A DNA stretch of 64,000 nucleotides, taken from NCBI GenBank assembly GCA_002418895.1, contig DIFA01000009.1, positions 33,380 through 97,379 on the forward strand, in the 5' to 3' direction. Below are positions 32,888 to 41,152 of this stretch, piece by piece. Every line of letters begins with the position of its first letter. Within the stretch, counting starts at the first letter, position 1. The translations under genes were made by a program, and so were the position numbers. The stretch is from Dehalococcoidia bacterium UBA5760 (GTDB taxonomy: Bacteria > Chloroflexota > Dehalococcoidia > Dehalococcoidales > UBA5760). The notes beneath the pieces were generated by a model, which saw only the letters and a list, made by a program, of their open reading frames with translations, was not told the DNA's origin and ran no database searches.

Positions 32888-35317
32888 TCAGTCCCTTCTT
32901 GACCGCCATCTGAGTGTCAGCGGAATAGCTACCGCCGCTGCCACGGCACCTATGATCACAAAAATGAGCCACTGTCTGGGCTTACTCTCCGGTTCTGCCG
33001 GCTCCGAAGGTGGCGGAGCCGGGGTTTCTTCCTCTACCACGATGAACGAGCCGGTAATGCCGTTGACATCCACCAGGTATGAGCCAGCTTCGTCCCTGGC
33101 TGCAGTAAAGGTAACCGTTTCACTGGCACCCGCGGATAGGGTTATTTCCTGGGTTGTTTCAATCTGCCCGTTTATCTCGAGGGTCACCGTATAGCTGCCT
33201 GCCGTCTCCCCAATATTGTTTACCCGAATACTGATTTTCACCGTTTCACCGGCACCTACCTCCGGTGGAGAGACAATCAGCGAGCCGATGGTAAAAGCCG
33301 CCGGCAGGGGTAATGGTGGAGGCGGGGCGGCGTAGGCAATAATGGCAAAGGCGGTCAGGTGACCGATATAGGCAGTAATGATATTTGCCTGCGGGTCAAC
33401 CACCGCCGGTATTACCACCCATTCAGCAGCATCCTCATCATAGTAGGCAATACGCAGGTCATCCTCAGCTACCCCGTCGGGGATATCGGAGGGGTCATAA
33501 CCCCAGTTTACCGTAATCAGCGGGTTAAAAGTCGTCCCGTCGGGCGTAAAGTTATAGGGCAGCCCCAGAATCTCAGCATCCGCGGGCGGAGATGGCGGCC
33601 TTTTATCAACGGTAAATCTTATAGTGGAGGGAGGGTCATCGTCTTCATCCAGGATAATGGTCCCCTTCTGGATAACGATATTAAGCAAACCGTCCTTTGA
33701 TGTAACATCTACCGCCTCTTTCAGTCTGCCTTCCGTACTGATAAAGTAGTAGCTTTCTTGGCCTTCCATGTCAACTTTCAGTATCAGGTCGCCACCGCCA
33801 CCGCCTCCTCCTCCACCTCCACCGCCGCCGCCACCTCCACCGGGAGTATAGTAGGCATACCCGATGGGCAGGACCTCACCCATCAGGAGATCAAGGAGAT
33901 CATCGACGGTAAGGTCGGGGATGCCATTGGTATACCACATCTTGTAGTTGCTGCCTTCCTTGATAACACAGGGAGCACCTACGCTGCTCCACAGACTGCT
34001 GCTGAAGCCCACCAGTGATGCGGTATCCTCTACCGTCCAGTTCTCGCCATCACTCGAGGTAGCATAACCGATGACAGTAGCAGTATTGCTCAGGAGCTCC
34101 TTAAGCCTGCTTGTATCCAGTGTCGCCAGATCATTAAGGAACTCGGTAAGATCAGCCGGGTCGATACTCCTGATGAAATCAGCCAGGTGGAGCTCCCCTA
34201 TCTCATGCTTGATTTCCTCAAGATCAGCATCGGTGAGGTCGGTCTGGATACGGGTGAACCACATTTCATAGCTGCTGCCGGACTTGACCACGCTGGGGGT
34301 ACCGACGCTGTCCCGGGCGGCGGTATCGCCGGGGAGAACCTCGGCATTTACTACCGTCCAGTTTTCACCGTCGGGTGAGGTGGCATAGCCGATGACAACG
34401 GCACTGACATCCAGTATATCGGTCAGGTCGTCCATATCGAAGCTGCCGATACCGGTCAGGTAGTCTTCCAGATCGGCTTCGGTTAGGTCGGTTTTGCCAT
34501 GGCTGTACCACATCTCGTAGAGAGGCGCGGCATCATTCTGAATAACGCAGGCTGCCCCGACGCTACTGAGAGCGGTCCCGCCACCCGCCAGTACCTCATC
34601 ATTTTCCACCGTCCAGTTTATCCCATCGGGTGAGGTGGCATAGCCGATGACAGTACCAACACCATCCAGCAGGTCAAGGAGAGCATCCTTTCTCGTTGCT
34701 GCATCCTCGTCAAGATCACCCAGTATTGCCTTAAAGGCGTCCCGGTCGAGGTCGGATCTGGTGCGAGTGTACCACATCCGGTAGGTATCACCATCCTTAA
34801 TCACACAGGGGGCTCCGACGCCATTCCATAACTGGCCGTCTCCGGCGAGGGCTTCATCTTCTACGATTGTCCAGGTCACCCCGTTAGAGGAGGTAGCATA
34901 GCCAATGACGATACGGGTAGCATTCAGGAAATCGAGCAGATCATCGACATCACCGGAACTTAGTAATGCCAGGTCGTCGAGCAGGGAGTCAAGGTCCTGG
35001 CTAGCTATATCATCGAGAATATCGTCAAAGTAGCTTTTCTGGATCTCATCGACCATTTCGGTAACGCTCAGGTCGGTTACGGCATGTGTGTACCACATCC
35101 GGTAGGTAGTACCATCGTGAATCACCCATGAGCTGACGACGTACTCTTCGTATTCCAGGGTGACGTTTCCGGAGTACTTCGTCCAGGGTGGACCGGCTGC
35201 CCGGGCCGGTGATGCCTGGACCAGCGGCAACATAGCCAAGGACAGACTGGCTATCACCGTAACAGCTAATACCCTGCTAAACCTGCTTACTAGCATGCTT
35301 TCCGGAGCTACCGGCAC
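32888..35317 (-). CDS. Large secreted surface protein with five propeller-like repeats, poly-Gly linker, ZU5-like and CARDB domains
   Basis: An 809-residue exported protein with a signal peptide (about residues 12-40). Five repeats follow, each built as VGAPCVIKDG..Y.MWYT, then an acidic helical insert (TDLT..DL...L) of about 20-75 residues, then VIGYATSPDGENWTV. The strands resemble GH43/sialidase-like propeller blades, but no catalytic residues are evident. A run of 17 glycines separates this part from a ZU5-like domain, a CARDB domain and a C-terminal span with RWRSRRD. The GTG at 35317 is poorly spaced from GGGG; ATG 35296 is an alternative start. Confidence 0.75.
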   Translation of the reverse strand: MPVAPESMLVSRFSRVLAVTVIASLSLAMLPLVQASPARAAGPPWTKYSGNVTLEYEEYVVSSWVIHDGTTYRMWYTHAVTDLSVTEMVDEIQKSYFDDILDDIASQDLDSLLDDLALLSSGDVDDLLDFLNATRIVIGYATSSNGVTWTIVEDEALAGDGQLWNGVGAPCVIKDGDTYRMWYTRTRSDLDRDAFKAILGDLDEDAATRKDALLDLLDGVGTVIGYATSPDGINWTVENDEVLAGGGTALSSVGAACVIQNDAAPLYEMWYSHGKTDLTEADLEDYLTGIGSFDMDDLTDILDVSAVVIGYATSPDGENWTVVNAEVLPGDTAARDSVGTPSVVKSGSSYEMWFTRIQTDLTDADLEEIKHEIGELHLADFIRSIDPADLTEFLNDLATLDTSRLKELLSNTATVIGYATSSDGENWTVEDTASLVGFSSSLWSSVGAPCVIKEGSNYKMWYTNGIPDLTVDDLLDLLMGEVLPIGYAYYTPGGGGGGGGGGGGGGGGGDLILKVDMEGQESYYFISTEGRLKEAVDVTSKDGLLNIVIQKGTIILDEDDDPPSTIRFTVDKRPPSPPADAEILGLPYNFTPDGTTFNPLITVNWGYDPSDIPDGVAEDDLRIAYYDEDAAEWVVIPAVVDPQANIITAYIGHLTAFAIIAYAAPPPPLPLPAAFTIGSLIVSPPEVGAGETVKISIRVNNIGETAGSYTVTLEINGQIETTQEITLSAGASETVTFTAARDEAGSYLVDVNGITGSFIVVEEETPAPPPSEPAEPESKPRQWLIFVIIGAVAAAVAIPLTLRWRSRRD

Positions 35318-35375
35318 TTCCCCTTTTAATTAAAGATATAAGGCTAACTGTAGTTATAGCACATTTTATATCCGA

Positions 35376-35407
35376 AAAGTAGGCATTTTTCTAAACATTT
35401 TCTAAAC
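35376..35407 (-). promoter_or_regulatory. GTTTAG-class 11-bp direct repeat with -10 box, promoter of the surface-protein genes
   Basis: On the minus strand GTTTAGAAAATGTTTAG (35407-35391), then 9 nt, then TACTTT (35381-35376). The two GTTTAG units are 11 bp apart. The repeat occupies the place of a -35 box, as in response-regulator-activated promoters. Confidence 0.55.
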
Positions 35408-35485
35408 GTTTATGGAAAGCCCCTGAAATCTCTTGAAAGACTCTGTTATCTTGCCTATTATTAGTATGTAAGGGGGCGCAATCAC

Positions 35486-36217
35486 TTGGAGATAATACCG
35501 GCAATAGACATCAGAAGGGGTAAATGCGTCCGGCTGTATCAGGGTAATTTTGAGCAGGAAACCGTATTTCACAATGACCCGGTAGAAATAGCCCTGAAGT
35601 GGCAATCAATGGGAGCGCCGAGAGTACATATTATCGATCTCGACGGCGCCGTTGCCGGTAAACCATGTAACCTGAACATTATTACCGAGATAGCCGGTAC
35701 CCTGATGATACCCATTCAGGTAGGTGGCGGCGTACGTCGTCTGGAAACAATAGAACAACTGCTTGAAGCCGGGGTAGACCGTGTTATACTGGGCACATCC
35801 GCCGTGGAAGACCCGGTACTAATCAGAGAAGCTTGCCGCAGTTTCGGCGAATCTATTATTGTTTGTGTTGACACCAAGAGAGAATATGTCGCAATAAATG
35901 CCTGGCAGCAGGACACCGAGCTAAGGGCGATAGAGCTTGCCAAATCAATGGTCGAACTGGGGGTGAAGCGCTTCATCCATACCGATATCGGCTGCGACGG
36001 CACCCTCACCGAACCAAACTTCAGCAGCATTACACGGATGGTCTATGCTATTAAGCTACCTATCATTGCCGCCGGCGGTACCTCATCGCTAGACCAGCTC
36101 AAACTGCTCGGTCGACTCGGCGTGGAGGGTACTATCGTCGGCAAGGCACTATACACCGGTGACATCGATCTGAAACAGGCGCTGGATACAGTCAGTCTGC
36201 CGGTCAATATCTGCTAG
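35486..36217 (+). CDS. hisA: Phosphoribosylformimino-AICAR ribotide isomerase
   Basis: A 243-residue HisA of histidine biosynthesis, a beta/alpha barrel with the two half-barrel phosphate motifs. Seen: MEIIPAIDIRRGKCVRLYQG (catalytic Asp8), IPIQVGGGVRR, HTDIGCDGTLTEPN (second catalytic Asp) and IAAGGTSSLDQL. No other his gene is in the window, so the pathway genes are scattered. TTG start after AAGGGGG. Confidence 0.93.
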   Translation: MEIIPAIDIRRGKCVRLYQGNFEQETVFHNDPVEIALKWQSMGAPRVHIIDLDGAVAGKPCNLNIITEIAGTLMIPIQVGGGVRRLETIEQLLEAGVDRVILGTSAVEDPVLIREACRSFGESIIVCVDTKREYVAINAWQQDTELRAIELAKSMVELGVKRFIHTDIGCDGTLTEPNFSSITRMVYAIKLPIIAAGGTSSLDQLKLLGRLGVEGTIVGKALYTGDIDLKQALDTVSLPVNIC

Positions 36218-36283
36218 GCAGACCCGGCCCCTAATGATCTATCATAGACTGACCCAAGATACTTACCGACGGAGGAACTCGAA

Positions 36284-37462
36284 TTGTATGACGTGGCAGT
36301 TATCGGCGGGGGACCGACCGGGAGCCGTACAGCGTATAGACTGGCCAAGAGAGGATATCGGGTTTTGGTGCTGGAGCAGAAGACCAGGCCTGGAGAAGGG
36401 GCCTGCTGTACCGGTGTTATTGGCAGTGAATGCATCCGCTCCTTTGCCGTTGATGATAGTGTCATTCTAGGCCGGGTGAACAGCGCCCGGGTATTCTCTC
36501 CTTCCGGTAAATCACTCAGCCTGTGGCTTCCGGAGACTCAGGCTTTTATCATAGACAGAGCCGCCTTTGATGCTGCCTTAGCCAACCGGGCTCAGCAGGA
36601 GGGCGCCGAATATTTCCTCAACAGCAGGGCCGTTAATATCGAGATCAAAGATGATGCGGTTAACATTGAGGTGGTCAGGCATGAAGAAGAGTTCACCCTT
36701 GAAGCACAGTCAGTAGTTATCGCTTCAGGGTTTGCTTCTCGATTGGCTGAAGGTCTGGGGATGGGGAGAATCAAACATTTCGTACTGGGTGCTCAAGCCG
36801 AGGTGGCAACGGCCGGGATAGCCGGGGTAGAAGTCTACTTTGGCAGTGAGGTAGCTCCCGGATTTTTTGCCTGGTTGGTACCCATCTCGCCGGTTAAGGC
36901 CCGGTTGGGACTGCTCTCAAACCACAGCCCGGGATTTTATCTGAAGAGGCTCATGTCAACCCTGCTGGTTCAGGGGAAGATAGCCTCGGATGAGGTCGAG
37001 CCAAACTATGGCGGGGTTTCGCTGAAGCCACTAGCCAGGACCTACGGCGAGCGGCTGCTGGTGGTAGGAACAGCAGCGGGGCAGGTAAAGCCGACCACCG
37101 GGGGCGGTATCTACTATGGCCTGTTGTGTGCTGATATTGCGGCGGACAACCTGCACCGGGCGATAGCGAGTAATGACCTATCCGCCGGCAGCCTGGCTGG
37201 CTATCAGCAGGAGTGGAAAAAGAAGCTGGGACGGGAACTAAGTACGGGTTACCGGGTGCGTAAATTGTATCAACACCTGAGCGACGGGCAGGTTGACAGA
37301 ATGTTTAATACGATAGCAGACAACAGCATGGTCGACCTCCTGCTGAAAGCCGATGACGTTTCTTTTGACTGGCACAGCAGTGGCTTATTAAGAATGCTGG
37401 GGCAGGTAGCAATATCCAAGGCTGTTGAACTAGCCAGAGCACCTTTTCGTCAGGGTGTTTGA
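36284..37462 (+). CDS. Geranylgeranyl-reductase-family FAD-dependent oxidoreductase
   Basis: A 392-residue flavoprotein with an N-terminal Rossmann fold (VIGGGPTGSRTAYRLAKRG), the CCTGVIG segment that resembles the Cys-containing stretch of the family, and the C-terminal FAD motif GTAAGQVKPTTGGGIYYG. Family members saturate isoprenoid chains of lipids or quinones; the substrate is unproven. TTG 36284 has GGAGGAACTCGAA before it. Confidence 0.88.
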   Translation: MYDVAVIGGGPTGSRTAYRLAKRGYRVLVLEQKTRPGEGACCTGVIGSECIRSFAVDDSVILGRVNSARVFSPSGKSLSLWLPETQAFIIDRAAFDAALANRAQQEGAEYFLNSRAVNIEIKDDAVNIEVVRHEEEFTLEAQSVVIASGFASRLAEGLGMGRIKHFVLGAQAEVATAGIAGVEVYFGSEVAPGFFAWLVPISPVKARLGLLSNHSPGFYLKRLMSTLLVQGKIASDEVEPNYGGVSLKPLARTYGERLLVVGTAAGQVKPTTGGGIYYGLLCADIAADNLHRAIASNDLSAGSLAGYQQEWKKKLGRELSTGYRVRKLYQHLSDGQVDRMFNTIADNSMVDLLLKADDVSFDWHSSGLLRMLGQVAISKAVELARAPFRQGV

Positions 37463-37471
37463 GTTATGGAT

Positions 37472-37489
37472 ACCCGAAACGTTTCGGGT
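37472..37489. repeat. Perfect 18-bp palindrome downstream of the reductase gene
   Basis: ACCCGAAACGTTTCGGGT reads identically on both strands. It lies 10 bp after the stop at 37462 and has no U-run, so it may be an operator, protein-binding site or processing hairpin rather than a terminator. Confidence 0.6.
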
Positions 37490-37683
37490 GCCCCGCTTTG
37501 GTAACGGGATACCTACCTTATCATTTTCCATTACTAATTACTATGACAGGGTAACCAGGTAATGCATCGCCAATCACAGGAAGAGGACAGCAGGTTGACT
37601 GGCATCTCACCGGTGTTTACAATAGATCAAGTGCCAAATAGCTATTTATATTTTTCGGGATTTTTCGAGGGGGTATCCTGTAG

Positions 37684-38490
37684 GTGAGCGCTGGTAACCA
37701 GAGAATGACGCTTAGGGAAGCAGCTACTTCCTTTTTGGTCAGTTTAGCACCGGAAGAGAGGGAGGCGAGTCAGCAGGAGGTCTATAAGTTCATTCGCTTC
37801 TACGGCAGTGAACGCACTTTTATCAAGCTCTCTGCCCCCGATATAGGTAACTACGCCGAACGGTTATCGCTATCCGATGCCGACTACTCTAGAAAGCTGG
37901 AGCTGGTACGGGCCTTTCTGATCTATGCCAGGAAGGCAGGCTGGAGCAAGACTAATCTGGCTATTCATCTTAAGGCCAGAAAGGGTAAGTCACCGGGCCA
38001 GCCTGTTTCCTCCCGGCGTCTGCCACAGACGGTCGCTTTAACTGAAGAGGGATATGCTGAAATGGAAAGAGCGCTGGCTACCTTCAAGAGCAGGCGAATC
38101 GAAGCTATCGATGAAATACGCCGGGCTGCCGCGGATAAGGACTTTCGTGAGAATGCACCTTTGGATGCGGCTAAAGAACAGCGCAGTTATCTGGAGGGCC
38201 AGATCAGGGAGCTGGAAGAGACTCTTAAGTCAGCAGTCATTATCGATAAGAAGCAGGAGACTTCTCTTAAAATAGGTATTGGCAACAGTATCGTTCTGCG
38301 TGACCTGACTTCCGGCGCAGAGCTGTGCTATGTGCTGGTTGCTCCCAAGGAGGTAGACCCGAGCCGGGGGAAGATCTCTACCGCTTCACCAATCGGTAAA
38401 GCGGTCATGGGACGGGGTCAGGGAGAGATAGTGGAGGTAGTAGCACCAGCCGGTAAGATACGCTACGAGATTAAACGAATCGAGCACTAA
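37684..38490 (+). CDS. GreA/GreB-family protein with N-terminal integrase-like SAM domain
   Basis: A 268-residue protein in two parts. Residues about 8-100 (ATSFLVSLAPEEREASQQEV, FIRFYGSERTFIKLSAPDI, YSRKLELVRAFLIYARKAGW) look like the core-binding SAM-like fold of tyrosine recombinases, without their catalytic domain. From about residue 115 a GreA coiled coil follows, with the acidic tip DFRENAPLDAAKE kept, and then the FKBP-like C-domain (GSELCY-like, ISTASPIGKAVMGRGQGE). It should rescue backtracked RNA polymerase. The role of the extra domain is unknown. GTG start. Confidence 0.82.
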   Translation: MSAGNQRMTLREAATSFLVSLAPEEREASQQEVYKFIRFYGSERTFIKLSAPDIGNYAERLSLSDADYSRKLELVRAFLIYARKAGWSKTNLAIHLKARKGKSPGQPVSSRRLPQTVALTEEGYAEMERALATFKSRRIEAIDEIRRAAADKDFRENAPLDAAKEQRSYLEGQIRELEETLKSAVIIDKKQETSLKIGIGNSIVLRDLTSGAELCYVLVAPKEVDPSRGKISTASPIGKAVMGRGQGEIVEVVAPAGKIRYEIKRIEH

Positions 38491-38546
38491 ACGCTCCGGG
38501 GACTATCATTAATCAGGGGAGAGCTGTTGATCGCCAACCGGATGGT

Positions 38547-39284
38547 TTACTCCTTGCCGGAGGTCGGGATTCTGGCAAGGAGCCTGCGCAGAAAATCCGG
38601 CCTGGCGTTACCGGAGCTGCTTAGCTCAATACTATTCACAATCCGCATCAGCCTCGAATAGGGGACACCGACCGCCATTTCCTCGGCCCGGTATCGCCCG
38701 AATGCCCGGCAGGTCATATCCAGAAGGCTTATTCCTATTTTCCCGGTTGTGATTGGTGCGGCGATAACCCCGGAGCAGAGAGGTTCTCCATGTACCGTAT
38801 CCATCTCACCAGTTTCAAAAGCGTCGAGATGTATAATACGGCTCATCTGGAATGGAGTCCCCACGAATATAATGACCTGCGGTCTGAAGCTAGCCCGCTC
38901 CAGAGGAGCAAAGGCAATATACCCACCCTGATCGGGAGTCACCCGCTTGACCTGAGCAAGTCTTCTAAGGGCAGCATCCTGCGAGGCAACCAGCTTTTCA
39001 ACCTCAACCAGAGAGCCTTCGATATCCTGACCGTGGGGCCTGCCTATACCCAGATGTTCCCCACCCCCACAGATAACATCGGCCCCTGAGCAACAGAAAG
39101 CAACACCCATTCTGGCACTTTGAATCATAATACATAGTGTTGCTTTGCGCCGCCACTTCTTTAGGTCCCGGGGCGGTTCCGGCATAATAGCCACTGCAAC
39201 CGGGCTCCCGTCAAGCTCCAGAAGCTCTTTCAAACTGGCAGAACAGAACGCCTTCCCCTGCTGTTCATCCACCTGTTCAGGCAT
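38547..39284 (-). CDS. DUF169 family protein
   Basis: A 245-residue DUF169 protein: SPVAVAIMPEPPRDLKKW, CIMIQSARMGVAFCCSGADVICGGG and the later CSGVIAAPITTGKIGIS segment, with Cys residues at conserved-looking spots. The family is common in anaerobes and archaea, and its function is not established. It is probably cytoplasmic. It stands alone on the minus strand. Confidence 0.85.
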   Translation of the reverse strand: MPEQVDEQQGKAFCSASLKELLELDGSPVAVAIMPEPPRDLKKWRRKATLCIMIQSARMGVAFCCSGADVICGGGEHLGIGRPHGQDIEGSLVEVEKLVASQDAALRRLAQVKRVTPDQGGYIAFAPLERASFRPQVIIFVGTPFQMSRIIHLDAFETGEMDTVHGEPLCSGVIAAPITTGKIGISLLDMTCRAFGRYRAEEMAVGVPYSRLMRIVNSIELSSSGNARPDFLRRLLARIPTSGKE

Positions 39285-39405
39285 AGCATACCCTACGAAT
39301 TAGCGGAACTCGCTCCTGTTTTGCCATTCCAGCCCGGGTAGACAAACAACCACATGCCGCACGACTTACATCGGCAACAGACCGGCTTCGAATACTGATC
39401 CAGTT

Positions 39406-39443
39406 AAAAAATTGAGGAGAGCCGGTCAACCAACTCTCCTCAA
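39406..39443 (-). terminator. Rho-independent terminator of the DUF5679-like gene
   Basis: On the minus strand TTGAGGAGAG and CTCTCCTCAA form a perfect 10-bp stem (39443-39434 with 39421-39412), followed by six T residues. It lies 14 bp after the stop codon. Confidence 0.88.
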
Positions 39444-39456
39444 AAACCAGTTGAGA

Positions 39457-39597
39457 CTAAGCTTTACCAATACGGAAGACCTTGGTTCCACATGCCGGGC
39501 ACACACCCTGAGTAGCAGGGCGGCCGTTCTTCATTGTAATAGCCCTTGCGCCTTTGATATCAACCTTCTTCCTGCACTTAACACAATACGCCTGCAT
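39457..39597 (-). CDS. Small DUF5679-type zinc-ribbon protein (46 aa)
   Basis: A 46-residue protein starting MQAYCVKCRKKVDIKGARA, with a second pair CPACGTKVFRIGKA. The two CxxC knuckles and the central MKNGRPATQG match the DUF5679 family of unknown function, widespread in Chloroflexota and archaea. An excellent AAGGAGG ribosome site precedes ATG 39597, and a strong terminator follows, so this is a self-contained single-gene unit. Confidence 0.9.
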   Translation of the reverse strand: MQAYCVKCRKKVDIKGARAITMKNGRPATQGVCPACGTKVFRIGKA

Positions 39598-39711
39598 TTT
39601 GGACCTCCTTAATTAATAAGAGCTAGGCAAGAGATTACCACATAGTCAGTCATTAGTCAATAGTCTATTTTACAATTATCGGTTAATTTCTTAAAAATTC
39701 CTCCTCCCGAC

Positions 39712-40341
39712 TTATCCGACCCCTAACCTTTTGTCAGTCAAACCGTGCTTGGCAATCCTCTGCCATAATTCCCCTACCCTTGTCTTTAACTCTGCCAGGC
39801 TGCAATCAGTATCTATAGTAACATCGGCACACCTTATCCGCTCCCGCGCCGGTACCTGGGAGTGGATTCTAGCCAGGGACTCCGTCCTGGATAGCCCGCT
39901 CCTTTCCTGCAGGCGTCTTAACACAGCGGCTTCGGAAGCAGTAGTAACCCATATCTCATCTATTAACGAGGACCAACCCGCCTTCGGTAAAAGAGGGGCT
40001 TCCAGTATGACCACATTGACTCCTCTCTTCCGGCATTCCTCAAGCCGTGCCTTTGTCATTTGATAAATACGGGGATGCGTTATCTGATTAAGCTTTAGCA
40101 GTAACTCGGGGTTACCGAATACCAGCTCCCCCAATCTCCTGCGGTCGATGCTGCCATCAGGGGTGAGCACCTGCCTGCCAAAGGTATCGACCACTTTGTG
40201 CCATATTCCGGTATCAGATTCAAGAAGTTCATGTCCTATCTTATCGGCATCTATGACAACCGCACCCAGCTCCTCCAGAAACCGGGCCACAGTGCTCTTG
40301 CCGCTGCAGATACCGCCGGTAAGCCCAATAGTCTTCATCAT
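39712..40341 (-). CDS. coaE: Dephospho-CoA kinase
   Basis: A 209-residue CoaE, the last step of coenzyme A synthesis. The P-loop is GLTGGICSGKSTVARFLE, followed by the DADKIGHELLE segment and the lid region around RSGLSRTESLARIHSQ. Two adjacent ATG codons (40341 and 40338) could start it, and neither has a clear ribosome site. It is divergent from the DUF2680 gene. Confidence 0.95.
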   Translation of the reverse strand: MMKTIGLTGGICSGKSTVARFLEELGAVVIDADKIGHELLESDTGIWHKVVDTFGRQVLTPDGSIDRRRLGELVFGNPELLLKLNQITHPRIYQMTKARLEECRKRGVNVVILEAPLLPKAGWSSLIDEIWVTTASEAAVLRRLQERSGLSRTESLARIHSQVPARERIRCADVTIDTDCSLAELKTRVGELWQRIAKHGLTDKRLGVG

Positions 40342-40424
40342 GAACCAACTCTAGTCAGTCTACCTGTCAAGTACCAGGATAGTCAAGGGACTCTCTTGCC
40401 ACCCTTTCCGGCCCCGCCAATTTC

Positions 40425-40456
40425 TTAACGGAAAATTAACATTCAACTGCTAGAAT
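40425..40456 (+). promoter_or_regulatory. PhoP/PhoB-like direct repeat and -10 box of the DUF2680 gene
   Basis: TTAACG (40425) and TTAACA (40436) are 11 bp apart; 9 nt after the second unit is TAGAAT (40451-40456). The same geometry occurs at 43235 and nearly so at 41074. Confidence 0.65.
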
Positions 40457-40489
40457 GATGTTGATATCAGCAGAAAGGGGGTGAATGAA

Positions 40490-40957
40490 ATGCAACCGAC
40501 TCAAATAATAGGAAAAGGAGGCAAAAAGGAAATCTGGAAGAAAAAGAAATTTGTTATCCCGTTAGTAACTGCCGTGGCGCTGACCGGTATTCTGGCCGGG
40601 TCGGTCTTTGCTCAAGAGGAGGAGGTCAATCCCCAGCCGGGAGGAACACTAATTGAGCGACTCGCGGAGAAGCTGGGCATCGAACAGTCGGAGCTTGAGG
40701 CGGCCTTTGCCGAGGTCCGAAGCGAGATGATGGATGAGGCACTGAATAACCGCCTGGAGAAACTGATAGAGCAGGGTAGGCTGACCCAGGAAGAAGCCGA
40801 CCAGTTCAAGGAGTGGTGGCAGACTAGACCGGAGATGGATCTGGGTGGCTTTGGCCTTCACCTCGGTGACTCGGGTGGCGGTCAACCTGGAGCTAACTTC
40901 GGTCCCCATTGCCCCGGTGATCGGAGTAACCGTTGGGAAGCTAACCCCACATCATAG
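40490..40957 (+). CDS. Exported DUF2680-type protein
   Basis: A 155-residue protein with a basic head and signal or anchor segment (about residues 22-40, VIPLVTAVALTGILAGSVFA), then helical pairs LIERLAEKLGIEQSELEAAF and LEKLIEQGRLTQEEADQFKE typical of DUF2680, and a Gly-rich tail. It is probably periplasmic or surface-located; its function is unknown. GTG 40481 is in frame, but ATG 40490 is better spaced from AAAGGGGG. Its promoter shares a repeat with the adjacent two-component system, so it is likely a target of that system. Confidence 0.8.
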   Translation: MQPTQIIGKGGKKEIWKKKKFVIPLVTAVALTGILAGSVFAQEEEVNPQPGGTLIERLAEKLGIEQSELEAAFAEVRSEMMDEALNNRLEKLIEQGRLTQEEADQFKEWWQTRPEMDLGGFGLHLGDSGGGQPGANFGPHCPGDRSNRWEANPTS

Positions 40958-40998
40958 CCCCAAAGCTTGCGCGGAAGAAGCTTTGCCGGGGTTGGGCT
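40956..40998 (+). terminator. Long hairpin after the DUF2680 gene
   Basis: CAAAGCTT (40961-40968) pairs with AAGCTTTG (40978-40985), extended by AGCCC/GGGCT or CCCC/GGGG. It has no U-run of its own and may act together with the hairpin at 41007. Confidence 0.55.
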
Positions 40999-41006
40999 AT
41001 GTGAGC

Positions 41007-41037
41007 GGGAGAGGAGAGTATTCTCCTCTCCCCATTT
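41007..41037 (+). terminator. Terminator hairpin after the DUF2680 gene
   Basis: A perfect 11-bp stem, GGGAGAGGAGA (41007-41017) with TCTCCTCTCCC (41022-41032), and a GTAT loop. An AT-rich tail ATTTAATTTATT follows. Confidence 0.75.
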
Positions 41038-41073
41038 AATTTATTTGATAATAAAGAGTACCGGCCATCAAAA

Positions 41074-41103
41074 TTAACAATTTCTTAACATTTGTGTTAT
41101 AAG
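41074..41103 (+). promoter_or_regulatory. PhoP/PhoB-like direct repeat and -10 of the two-component system
   Basis: TTAACA (41074-41079), 5 nt, TTAACA (41085-41090) is an exact copy of the Bacillus PhoP-box form. A -10-like TATAAG (41098-41103) follows. This suggests autoregulation by the response regulator encoded next. Confidence 0.7.
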
Positions 41104-41152
41104 GTAAGTATAGAAAGATTATATAAAAATGAATTACTAATAGAGTTCGGAG

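Noticed and set aside
33788..33840. GGN trinucleotide run in the surface-protein gene as a CRISPR or assembly artefact
   Set aside because: It stays in frame, uses mixed Gly codons, and sits at a domain boundary, so a real poly-Gly linker is the simpler reading.
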